6,984 nt of DNA from Actinomycetes bacterium (GTDB taxonomy: Bacteria; Actinomycetota; Acidimicrobiia; Acidimicrobiales; Microtrichaceae): the NCBI GenBank assembly GCA_023427825.1, contig JAEZAI010000647.1, forward strand, positions 1-6,984, read 5' to 3'. The position numbers and the translations under genes are program-made. Positions 1 through 5,531 of this stretch are shown piece by piece. A model generated the notes under the pieces. That model made no database searches, was not told the origin of the DNA, and saw only the letters and a list, made by a program, of their open reading frames with translations. Numbering within the stretch: the stretch's first letter is position 1; each line of letters begins with the position of its first letter.

Positions 1-476
1 AGACCCGCCACGGCTTCGTGTGCGCCAACGCCGGCATCGACCTGTCCAACGTCGAGCAGGGCTGGGCCGCGCTGCTGCCCGAGGACCCGGACCGCTCCGC
101 CCGCCGGATCCGCGACGGCATCCGGGGCCGCACCGGCACCGACGTCGGCGTGATCGTGTCCGACACGTTCGGACGCACGTGGCGGCGCGGCGTCACGGAC
201 GTGGCGATCGGCTCGGCCGGCCTGGTGCCCGTCGTCGACCTGCGCGGCACGCAGGACGCCTACGGTCGCGAGCTGCAGGTCACCGAGGTCGCCGTCGTCG
301 ACGAGATCGCCGGCGCCGCGGAGCTGGTCATGGGCAAGTCCACCGGCGTGCCCGTCGCCGTCGTGCGCGGGCTCGGACCCGAGGTGTTCCTGCCGACCCG
401 GGAGGACGGCACGCAGGACCGCCGCGGGGTGCTGACCGACGTGGTCCGCTCCCCCGCCGAGGACCTGTTCCGCTGA
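1..476 (+). CDS. cofE: Coenzyme F420-0:L-glutamate ligase (CofE), 5'-truncated
   Basis: The GTP-dependent ligase CofE adds L-glutamate residues to F420-0, a late step in making the deazaflavin cofactor F420 in the cytoplasm. The reading frame enters from outside the window (first whole codon at base 3) and stops at TGA 474-476, leaving 157 residues of a family usually about 245-260 long. The start lies to the left; the GTG at 18-20 is an internal Val. Family motifs are clear: RHGFVCANAGID near the visible start, then SDTFGRTWRRGVTDVAIG, then the C-terminal GKSTGVPVAVVRGLG. The protein ends about 35 residues after that last motif, so there is no room for the C-terminal nitroreductase-like domain of mycobacterial FbiB. 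It is therefore the single-domain CofE form. It runs convergent to the dehydrogenase gene at 507-1256, from which it is separated by 30 nt. Assignment to the family is firm; the number of glutamates added cannot be judged. Confidence 0.95.
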   Translation, partial: TRHGFVCANAGIDLSNVEQGWAALLPEDPDRSARRIRDGIRGRTGTDVGVIVSDTFGRTWRRGVTDVAIGSAGLVPVVDLRGTQDAYGRELQVTEVAVVDEIAGAAELVMGKSTGVPVAVVRGLGPEVFLPTREDGTQDRRGVLTDVVRSPAEDLFR

Positions 477-488
477 CGACCTGCCAGC

Positions 489-506
489 CGGTCGGCGCTC
501 CGGCCG
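489..506. terminator. Hairpin between convergent genes, possible terminator
   Basis: Bases 489-495 (CGGTCGG) pair with 500-506 (CCGGCCG) around the loop CGCT. This gives a 7-bp stem with one G-U wobble in the plus-strand RNA, where it follows the cofE stop by 12 nt. In the minus-strand RNA the same position is an A-C mismatch, so the stem is weaker there. No T-run follows on either strand. It is therefore not a textbook intrinsic terminator. The call rests on its position in the convergent gap, and short GC stems arise easily by chance in such DNA. Confidence 0.35.
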
Positions 507-1256
507 TCAGGCCAGGGTGCCGCCGTCGACCTTCACGCACGTGCCGTTCACGTGCGCCGCGTCGTCGGAGGCCAGGAACGCGATCGTGCTGGCGACGGTC
601 TCGGGACCGCGGTGCTCGTCGAGCGCGGTGATCCGGTTGACGAGCTTGATGTCCGCGCCCTCGGGCAGGCGGAACTCGTTCTGGATCGGCGTGAGGATCG
701 AGCCGGGCGCCACGCTGTTGCAGCGGACGCCCTGCTTGCCGAACTCGACGGCGAGGCACTGCGTCAGCGCGTAGACGCCGCCCTTCGACGCCGAGTACGA
801 CACCGCCCAGGGGTGTCCCGCCAGCGACGCGGTGGACGCCGTGTTGACGATGGTGCCGCCGGTGGCGAGCAGGTGGTCCATCACCTCTCGGCAGACCAGG
901 AACGTGCCGGTCAGGTTGACCGCGATGATCCGGTTCCAGTCCTCGAGCTCGGTGCGGCGCAGGTCCTCGAAGTGCAGGATGCCGGCCACGTTCACCGCCA
1001 CGTCCAGCCGTCCGTGCTCCGCCACGGCGGACGCCACCAGGTCCGCCACGCTGGCCTCCTCGGCCACGTTGGACACGGCCGCGAAGACCTTGGATCCCGC
1101 GTCGCGGCAGGTGGTCGCCGTCTCCTCCAGGCCCTCGGCGTTGACGTCCGACAGCGCGAGCGTGGCGCCCTCGGCGGCCAGCCGCTCGGCGGTCGCCCGA
1201 CCGATGCCCGAGGCGGCCCCGGTGATGAGCACGACCTTGTCGGTGAAGCGATCCAC
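507..1256 (-). CDS. Short-chain dehydrogenase/reductase (classical SDR), NAD-preferring
   Basis: A cytosolic NAD(P)-dependent oxidoreductase of the classical SDR family, which interconverts alcohols and ketones. With the start used here it has 249 residues, the usual length. Visible motifs are TGAASGIG (12-19, Rossmann nucleotide loop), Asp37 at the end of the second strand (suggesting NAD(H) over NADP(H)), NVAG (89-92, the NNAG variant), Asn114, Ser141, and Tyr154-x-x-x-Lys158. Together these give a complete N-S-Y-K catalytic tetrad. They are followed by PG at 184-185 and a C-terminal VDGG. I chose the GTG at 1256 because an AGGGGG ribosome-binding site lies 8 nt upstream. A GTG three codons earlier (1265) is open, but that motif would overlap it. 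The gene is separated from the epimerase upstream by 133 nt holding a promoter and inverted repeat, so it is probably regulated alone. The substrate cannot be told from the sequence. Confidence 0.93.
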   Translation of the reverse strand: MDRFTDKVVLITGAASGIGRATAERLAAEGATLALSDVNAEGLEETATTCRDAGSKVFAAVSNVAEEASVADLVASAVAEHGRLDVAVNVAGILHFEDLRRTELEDWNRIIAVNLTGTFLVCREVMDHLLATGGTIVNTASTASLAGHPWAVSYSASKGGVYALTQCLAVEFGKQGVRCNSVAPGSILTPIQNEFRLPEGADIKLVNRITALDEHRGPETVASTIAFLASDDAAHVNGTCVKVDGGTLA

Positions 1257-1264
1257 CCAGAACA

Positions 1265-1270
1265 CCCCCT
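1265..1270 (-). promoter_or_regulatory. Ribosome-binding site that decides the SDR start
   Basis: On the minus strand AGGGGG is followed by 8 nt and then GTG (1256-1254). It is the only good Shine-Dalgarno match near the gene. It overlaps the alternative GTG at 1265-1263, which argues for the later start. Confidence 0.6.
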
Positions 1271-1322
1271 GGCGACCGCACCCGCCGTCGCGCTCCGCCG
1301 GCCCGAGCCGGGACCCGTCGAC

Positions 1323-1337
1323 CTGACGGGCCGTCAG
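1323..1337. promoter_or_regulatory. Perfect inverted repeat, likely repressor operator for the SDR gene
   Basis: CTGACGG and CCGTCAG form a perfect 7-bp inverted repeat around a single central base. The site begins immediately after the TATGAT box on the minus strand and would cover the predicted transcription start near 1331. That is the classical place for a repressor to block polymerase. The compact near-continuous palindrome resembles operators of TetR-family regulators of actinobacterial oxidoreductase genes, but this likeness is an inference and no regulator gene is in the window. Confidence 0.55.
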
Positions 1338-1343
1338 ATCATA
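1338..1343 (-). promoter_or_regulatory. Probable -10 box of the SDR promoter
   Basis: TATGAT on the minus strand differs from the sigma-70 type consensus TATAAT at one base and stands out in GC-rich DNA. It predicts a start near 1331 and a leader of about 75 nt to the GTG at 1256. The -35 region (around 1361-1367) has no recognisable TTGACA-like sequence, so the promoter may be weak or activator-dependent. Confidence 0.5.
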
Positions 1344-1389
1344 GAGCCGGTGCGGCGGGCGCCCGGCGGCCGCGGCGCTTGGAGCCGGC

Positions 1390-2334
1390 TCAGCGGTCCC
1401 GGAACCAGTCCAGGGTGGCGGCGGTGCCGGTGGCGAGGTCGGTGAACGGCTGCCAGCCGAGGTGCAGCTTGGCCCGGGTGGCGTCCAGGCAGGACCGCTG
1501 CAGCTCGCCGATGCGGGCCGGCGCGTGGTGCGGCGGCGTGTCCACGCCGGCGTTCTTGGCCATCGTCGTGTAGAGGTCCAGCACCGAGGACTCGACGCCC
1601 GTGCCGATGTTGCACAGCAGACCGCTGCCCCGCTCGGCCGCCCGGACGAACGCGTCGACCACGTCGTCGACGAACACGTAGTCCCGGGTCTGGGAGCCGT
1701 CGCCGAAGATCGTGCACTGCTCGCCGCCGAGCAGCCTGCCGGCGAAGATCGCCACCACGCCCGCCTCGCCGTGCGGGTCCTGCCGGGGTCCGTACACGTT
1801 GGCGAGCGCGAGCGACGTGTACTCCAGCTGGTGCAGCTCGCGGTAGGCGTACAGGTAGTCGGTCGCCACCTTCTTGGACACCCCGTAGGGCGCGACGGGG
1901 TGCTGCGGGTGGCCCTCGCCGACCGGCAGGTCCTCGGGGTCCACGTCGCCGTAGATCGTGCCGCCCGACGAGGCGAACACCACCTTGCGGGCCCCCGCGC
2001 GTCGGGCGCCCTCGAGCACGTTGATCATGCCGAGCACGTTGATGCGGGCGTCCAGCGCCGGGTCCGAGACCGAGACTCGCACGTCGATCTGCGCGCCCAG
2101 GTGGAACACCACCTCGGGACGCCGGCGCTCGATCAGCTCGGACACCGCAGGGTCGCAGATGTCCATCTGGTGGAACGTGAACTCGTGGTCGAGGTCCGCC
2201 CGGGCGTCGGCCAGGTTGGCGAGCTTGCCGCTCGACAGGTTGTCCACCACGTCGACGGCGTGGCCCTCGGCCAGCAGCCGGTCGACCAGGTTCGACCCGA
2301 TGAAGCCGGCCCCGCCGGTCACCAGTGCCCTCAT
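1390..2334 (-). CDS. NAD-dependent NDP-sugar epimerase, GalE-like extended SDR
   Basis: A 314-residue extended SDR of the UDP-glucose 4-epimerase type, expected to invert C4 of an NDP-hexose through a transient keto intermediate with bound NAD. It shows the nucleotide loop G7-x-x-G10-x-x-G13, Asp31 after the second strand (binds the NAD ribose), SSGGTIYG at 122-129, and the catalytic Tyr150-x-x-x-Lys154. ANVYGPRQ (178-185) and RDYVFVDDV (217-225) are typical of sugar-nucleotide binding in this family. There is no TDE motif of dTDP-glucose 4,6-dehydratases, which argues for an epimerase. The ATG is preceded by GAGGGGG that overlaps the stop of the nucleotidyltransferase gene, so the two are co-transcribed and probably translationally coupled. 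It is the last gene of the glycan cluster. UDP-glucose/UDP-galactose is the default substrate guess, but UDP-GlcNAc or UDP-glucuronate are equally possible. Confidence 0.9.
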   Translation of the reverse strand: MRALVTGGAGFIGSNLVDRLLAEGHAVDVVDNLSSGKLANLADARADLDHEFTFHQMDICDPAVSELIERRRPEVVFHLGAQIDVRVSVSDPALDARINVLGMINVLEGARRAGARKVVFASSGGTIYGDVDPEDLPVGEGHPQHPVAPYGVSKKVATDYLYAYRELHQLEYTSLALANVYGPRQDPHGEAGVVAIFAGRLLGGEQCTIFGDGSQTRDYVFVDDVVDAFVRAAERGSGLLCNIGTGVESSVLDLYTTMAKNAGVDTPPHHAPARIGELQRSCLDATRAKLHLGWQPFTDLATGTAATLDWFRDR

Positions 2335-2339
2335 CTCAT

Positions 2340-2346
2340 CCCCCTC
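2340..2346 (-). promoter_or_regulatory. Ribosome-binding site overlapping the upstream stop codon
   Basis: The minus strand reads TGAGGGGGATGAGATG. The TGA stop of the nucleotidyltransferase runs into a strong GAGGGGG Shine-Dalgarno, with 5 nt to the epimerase ATG. This favours translational coupling of the two genes. Confidence 0.7.
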
Positions 2347-3361
2347 AGGTGGGCCATTCGGTGGGCGGCGGGAACCGCCCTCCGGACTCGACCGTGCCGG
2401 CCGGCACGTCCTCGTCGAAGCCCACGACCGTGAGGTCGGTGAGCTCGCAGCTCTCCCCGATCACCGAGCGGGCGCCGATGATCGAGCGGTGCACGGACGC
2501 ACCGGCGGAGATGCGGGCGCCGGCCATGACGACGGAGTCCACGACGCGGGCGCCCGAGGCGACGATCACACCCGGCCCCACGGCGGAGCGCTTGACCATG
2601 GCGCCGGCGTCGATGCGGGCCGACTCGTGGATGGCCGGCTCGAACGAGCCGCGCAGGCCGTCGAGCAGGTCGAGGTGCGCCTGGAGGTAGGCCTCGGGCG
2701 TGCCGGCGTCGATCCAGTACGACGCTGCCTGCAGACCGTAGAGGCGGCCCTGTTCCACCAGCTCCGGGAAGATCTCGCGCTCGATCGAGCGGCGGGCGCC
2801 GGGCGGGACGAGGTCCAGCACCTCGGGCTCCAACACGTAGGTGCCGGCGTTGATCCAGTGCGTGGGTGCGGTGCCGGGCTCGGGCTTCTCGATGAAGGCC
2901 TCCACGCGCCCGTCGCCGTCGAGCGGGACCACGCCGTACCGGGACGGGTCGTCGACCTCGGTCAGCGCGATCGTGGCCGCGCCGCCGGCCTGCTGGTGGT
3001 AGCGCCACAGCTCGCTGACGTCGAGGTCCGTGAGGACGTCGCCGTTGAGGGCCAGGAACGTGCTGTCGATGCCCGCCTCCCGGGCCGCGAACGCGATCGC
3101 CCCGCCCGTGTCGAGGGGCTCGGGCTCGACGGCGTAGCGCACGGGCACGCCCGCCACCTCGCCGTCGGGGAACTCCCGCAGGAAGACCTCGGGCTGGTAG
3201 CCGAGCGACAGCACGACCTCCTCCACGCCGAGGCCGCCGAGGTGCTCGACCACGCGCTGGAGCATGGTCACCGAGCCCATCGGCAGCATCTGCTTGGGGA
3301 CGCTCAGCGTCAGCGGTCGGAGCCGGGTGCCGAAGCCCCCGACCAGGATCACGGCCTTCAT
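2345..3361 (-). CDS. Sugar-1-phosphate nucleotidyltransferase with beta-helix domain (mannose-1-phosphate guanylyltransferase-like)
   Basis: A 338-residue cytosolic enzyme that joins a sugar-1-phosphate to an NTP, giving an NDP-sugar and pyrophosphate. The N-terminal Rossmann-like nucleotidyltransferase domain (about 1-235) has GGFGTRLRPLT (8-18), Lys23 in VPKQMLP, LDTGGA (83-88), NGD with the metal-binding Asp108, EKP (158-160), Asn171-Ala-Gly and WIDAGTPE (216-223). The C-terminal part (about 242-325) has the hexapeptide rhythm of a left-handed parallel beta-helix. This two-domain plan is that of eukaryotic-type GDP-mannose pyrophosphorylases and of related thymidylyl- and adenylyltransferases. 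GDP-mannose is the best guess, but glucose-1-phosphate thymidylyl- or uridylyltransfer is not excluded. The ATG lies 3 nt after the membrane-protein stop and has no purine-rich ribosome-binding site (GGCTGACCC precedes it), so translation may depend on the upstream gene. Confidence 0.9.
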   Translation of the reverse strand: MKAVILVGGFGTRLRPLTLSVPKQMLPMGSVTMLQRVVEHLGGLGVEEVVLSLGYQPEVFLREFPDGEVAGVPVRYAVEPEPLDTGGAIAFAAREAGIDSTFLALNGDVLTDLDVSELWRYHQQAGGAATIALTEVDDPSRYGVVPLDGDGRVEAFIEKPEPGTAPTHWINAGTYVLEPEVLDLVPPGARRSIEREIFPELVEQGRLYGLQAASYWIDAGTPEAYLQAHLDLLDGLRGSFEPAIHESARIDAGAMVKRSAVGPGVIVASGARVVDSVVMAGARISAGASVHRSIIGARSVIGESCELTDLTVVGFDEDVPAGTVESGGRFPPPTEWPT

Positions 3362-3364
3362 GGG

Positions 3365-4141
3365 TCAGCCGGGCGCGGAGGTGGTGGTGTCGGCCGGGGC
3401 CGACGTGGTGGTCTCACCGGGTGCCGTGGTCGGCGTCTCGCCCGCGACGGTGGTCGACGTGGCGGTGTTCAGGCCGTCGTCGGGGGCCTGGCCCGGCTCG
3501 ACGTCGGACGGATTGGCCAGCTCGCTGATCGACGGGGGCAGCGGCGGGGTGAAGCCCTTGGGGTTGAACGACAGCACGTAGGCGCCGCCGTCCTCGGTGA
3601 AGCGGGCCTCGGTGATCTCGGAGCCGGTCAGCTTGTCGGGCTCGGTCTGCTCGTTGGCCTGCGGCGGCCAGACGAACAGGGCGACCTCGGCCTTCTTTCC
3701 GTCGCACTCCTCGCCGTTCTTCTTGGACTCGCCGCCGAGCAGCGTGAAGCTGTCGTCGGTGACCTCGGCGCCGATCTGGTCGAAGAACGCCTGCATGGTG
3801 GCGTTGTCGCCCGACGCACCGGCACCGAACGGGTGGACGTGGATCAAGCCGTCCTGGTGGGTGTGGATGCCCAGGCGGTCGGCGCCGTCGTCGGCCGGCG
3901 GGTCCTGGTACTCGCCGCAGATGTTGACGCCGAACGCCTGGTGCCAGTGGTCGCGCGTGGTCGGCGCCTCGCTGGCGGTCGCCTGGCGGCTGTCGCGGGC
4001 CAGCACGACGAGCACCGTTCCCACCACCACGATGGCGACGATGAGCGCCGGATAGGCCAGGTTCCGGCGCTGCCCGGGGGCACGACTGACACCGGCCTGC
4101 TGGACGCGCCGGATCTTCTTCGAGGAGGAGGCCTTGCCCAT
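3365..4141 (-). CDS. Single-pass membrane protein with His-rich extracytoplasmic domain, function unknown
   Basis: The 258-residue product is not assignable to a characterised family. Residues 1-28 are strongly basic (SKKIRR, QRR), followed by one hydrophobic segment at about 29-48 and then a polar remainder. This suggests a signal-anchor with the N-terminus inside and the main domain outside. That domain holds DHWHQAFGVNICG (64-76) and GIHTHQDGLIHVHPF (91-105), giving His65, 67, 93, 95, 101 and 103 plus Cys75, a spacing that looks like a metal site. A folded region with a second cysteine (Cys146) runs to about 200. The tail from about 226 is a Thr/Ser/Pro/Ala low-complexity stretch, likely a wall-spanning or glycosylated linker. 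I recall similar proteins as conserved hypotheticals in Acidimicrobiia, which I cannot verify here. It sits 3 nt before the nucleotidyltransferase and 102 nt after a glycosyltransferase. No Shine-Dalgarno is seen before its ATG. A role in surface glycan assembly is inferred from neighbours only. Confidence 0.85.
   Translation of the reverse strand: MGKASSSKKIRRVQQAGVSRAPGQRRNLAYPALIVAIVVVGTVLVVLARDSRQATASEAPTTRDHWHQAFGVNICGEYQDPPADDGADRLGIHTHQDGLIHVHPFGAGASGDNATMQAFFDQIGAEVTDDSFTLLGGESKKNGEECDGKKAEVALFVWPPQANEQTEPDKLTGSEITEARFTEDGGAYVLSFNPKGFTPPLPPSISELANPSDVEPGQAPDDGLNTATSTTVAGETPTTAPGETTTSAPADTTTSAPG
3368..3466 (-). repeat. Thr/Ser/Pro/Ala-rich degenerate repeat encoding the protein's tail
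   Basis: Codons 226-258 of the membrane protein encode a low-complexity tail. TTTSAP occurs twice (residues 244-249 and 252-257), with similar TTAPGE and TATSTT units before it. Such tails are common in secreted actinobacterial proteins, often O-glycosylated, and are prone to length change. Glycosylation here is an inference. Confidence 0.6.
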
Positions 4142-4243
4142 ACGGCCGTAGACGGTAGCGCCGGGAGGGCCGTCGGACCGAACCAGCCCCAGCGCCCGCT
4201 CAGCGAACGGCCGGACGGCCCGCCACGGCGGCGTGCAGGCCCG

Positions 4244-5503
4244 TCAGCCGCGGGCTCGGCGGGCCAGCCGGTCGGCGCGCACGGACTCGAACAGCCGCTC
4301 GTAGGACGCCCCGACCGCCGCCGGTGACACCCATCCCTCGACGAACTCCCGGCCCGACGCGCCCATCCGGTCGAGCGCGGCCCGGTCCTCGAGCAGGCGG
4401 TCGAGGGCCTCGACGAAGGCGTCGGAGTCCTCGGGCGGCACCGACGTGCCGGCCCCGGCGCGCTCGATCGTGGTCGCCACCTCGGTGCCGGCGTCGACGC
4501 TCGCGAGCACCGGCCGGCCGGACGCGAGGATCGAGTACAGCTTGGACGGCACGCTCGAGCGGGCGAGTCCCGTCTTCAGCGGCACCAGGTGCAGGTCCGC
4601 GGCGGCGAGCACCTCGGGCAGGCGCTCCCTCGGCTGCATGTCCACGAACCGCACGTTGTCCAGGCCGGCGGCCGACGCGATCAGCTCCTCGCGGGCCGAG
4701 CCGCCGCCGTTGACGACGAACACGACGTCGTCACGGCCGCGGTCGCGGTAGCGACGGGCGGCCTCAACGACCAGGTCGAGCGCCTGCGACAGCCCGACGT
4801 TGCCGGCGTACATCACCACGGTCCGACCGGCCAGGTCGTACTCGCGGCGGTAGGCGTTCTCGCGCTCCGACGGCCGGATGCGCTCGGTGTCCACGAAGTT
4901 CGGGATCACGTGCACCCGCTCGGGCCGGTGCGTGCCGAGCTTGCCGGCGACGTTGTCGCGCAGGTCCTCGCTCAGCACCGTCACCGCGTCGGCCCGCCGG
5001 TAGAGGAGGCGCTCCAGCCACGACGCGACCGCGATCACGCGACGGTCGGTGATGGCGCCCAGCTCGACCGCCACGTCGGGGAACACGTCCTGCACGTTGA
5101 ACACGAACGGCGTGCCCCGGGGCACCGCCGCCAGCCAGCCCGCCACGCCGAGCGGCAGCGGCGGCGACATCACCATCACCACGTCGGGACGGATGCGCGT
5201 GAGCGCGCCGCGCACCGCCGCCATGCCGGTGAAGCCCGCGAAGGCGACGGCGCGTGCGGGGATGTTGGTCTTGTCCGTCGGGAACGGGTGCAGGCGCGTG
5301 ATCCAGCCCCACGGCGCGGCCTCGGTGCGGGCGGGACGGCCGGTCCAGCCCTCCTCCACCGCGTGGTGGCGGTACCAGGGCAACGCGGTCACGACGTGCA
5401 TGCGGTGGCCCCGGGCCGCGAGCGCCTCGACGATCGCGGTCATCACCTCGCCGGTGGGAGCGACGTCGGGTGCGTAGTGGGGGCAGAGGACGAGGATGTT
5501 CAT
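4244..5503 (-). CDS. GT4 glycosyltransferase, WcaI/WbuB-like
   Basis: A 419-residue GT-B fold retaining glycosyltransferase, expected to move a sugar from an NDP-donor to a growing glycan at the cytoplasmic face of the membrane. The N-terminal acceptor domain starts MNILVLCPHYAPDVAPTGE, the usual opening of the WcaI/WbuB group. It carries NVQDVFPDVAVELG (136-149), a signature of that group. The C-terminal donor domain has YAGNVGLSQALD (232-243), SVPSKLYSILASGRPVLA (317-334) and a Glu341/Glu347 region that normally contacts the nucleotide sugar. I chose the ATG at 5503: the frame stays open for 34 more codons, but that extension is Pro/Arg-rich, overlaps the upstream gene and lacks family similarity. 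The start follows the upstream stop by 28 nt and has only a weak GAAG as ribosome-binding site. WcaI-type enzymes often transfer fucose or an amino-sugar such as FucNAc; the sugar here is not determinable. Confidence 0.92.
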   Translation of the reverse strand: MNILVLCPHYAPDVAPTGEVMTAIVEALAARGHRMHVVTALPWYRHHAVEEGWTGRPARTEAAPWGWITRLHPFPTDKTNIPARAVAFAGFTGMAAVRGALTRIRPDVVMVMSPPLPLGVAGWLAAVPRGTPFVFNVQDVFPDVAVELGAITDRRVIAVASWLERLLYRRADAVTVLSEDLRDNVAGKLGTHRPERVHVIPNFVDTERIRPSERENAYRREYDLAGRTVVMYAGNVGLSQALDLVVEAARRYRDRGRDDVVFVVNGGGSAREELIASAAGLDNVRFVDMQPRERLPEVLAAADLHLVPLKTGLARSSVPSKLYSILASGRPVLASVDAGTEVATTIERAGAGTSVPPEDSDAFVEALDRLLEDRAALDRMGASGREFVEGWVSPAAVGASYERLFESVRADRLARRARG

Positions 5504-5531
5504 CGGCGGTGCTTCGGGGCGGGTCGTGGGG

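Noticed and set aside
1352..1373. GC-rich self-complementary stretch after the epimerase stop (GCGGC/GCCGC arms, central GGGCGCCC) as a terminator
   Set aside because: The loop is 12 nt or the palindrome has too small a loop, pairing is not continuous, and no T-run follows.
1305..1388. GAGCCGG three times (1305, 1344, 1382), spaced 39 and 38 bases
   Set aside because: A 7-base GC word recurs often in this DNA, flanks differ, and the copies fall in unrelated positions relative to the promoter; probably chance.
4152..4157. TACCGT on the minus strand as a -10 box for the membrane-protein gene
   Set aside because: Only loosely matches the consensus, with no -35 partner at proper spacing, and its position does not fit a leaderless start exactly.
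1958..4327. Plus-strand open frame of 789 codons opposite the epimerase, nucleotidyltransferase and membrane protein
   Set aside because: The translation is rich in Gly, Arg, Val, Asp and His with no family motif, and it lies antisense to three convincing genes. Long antisense frames are expected at this GC content.
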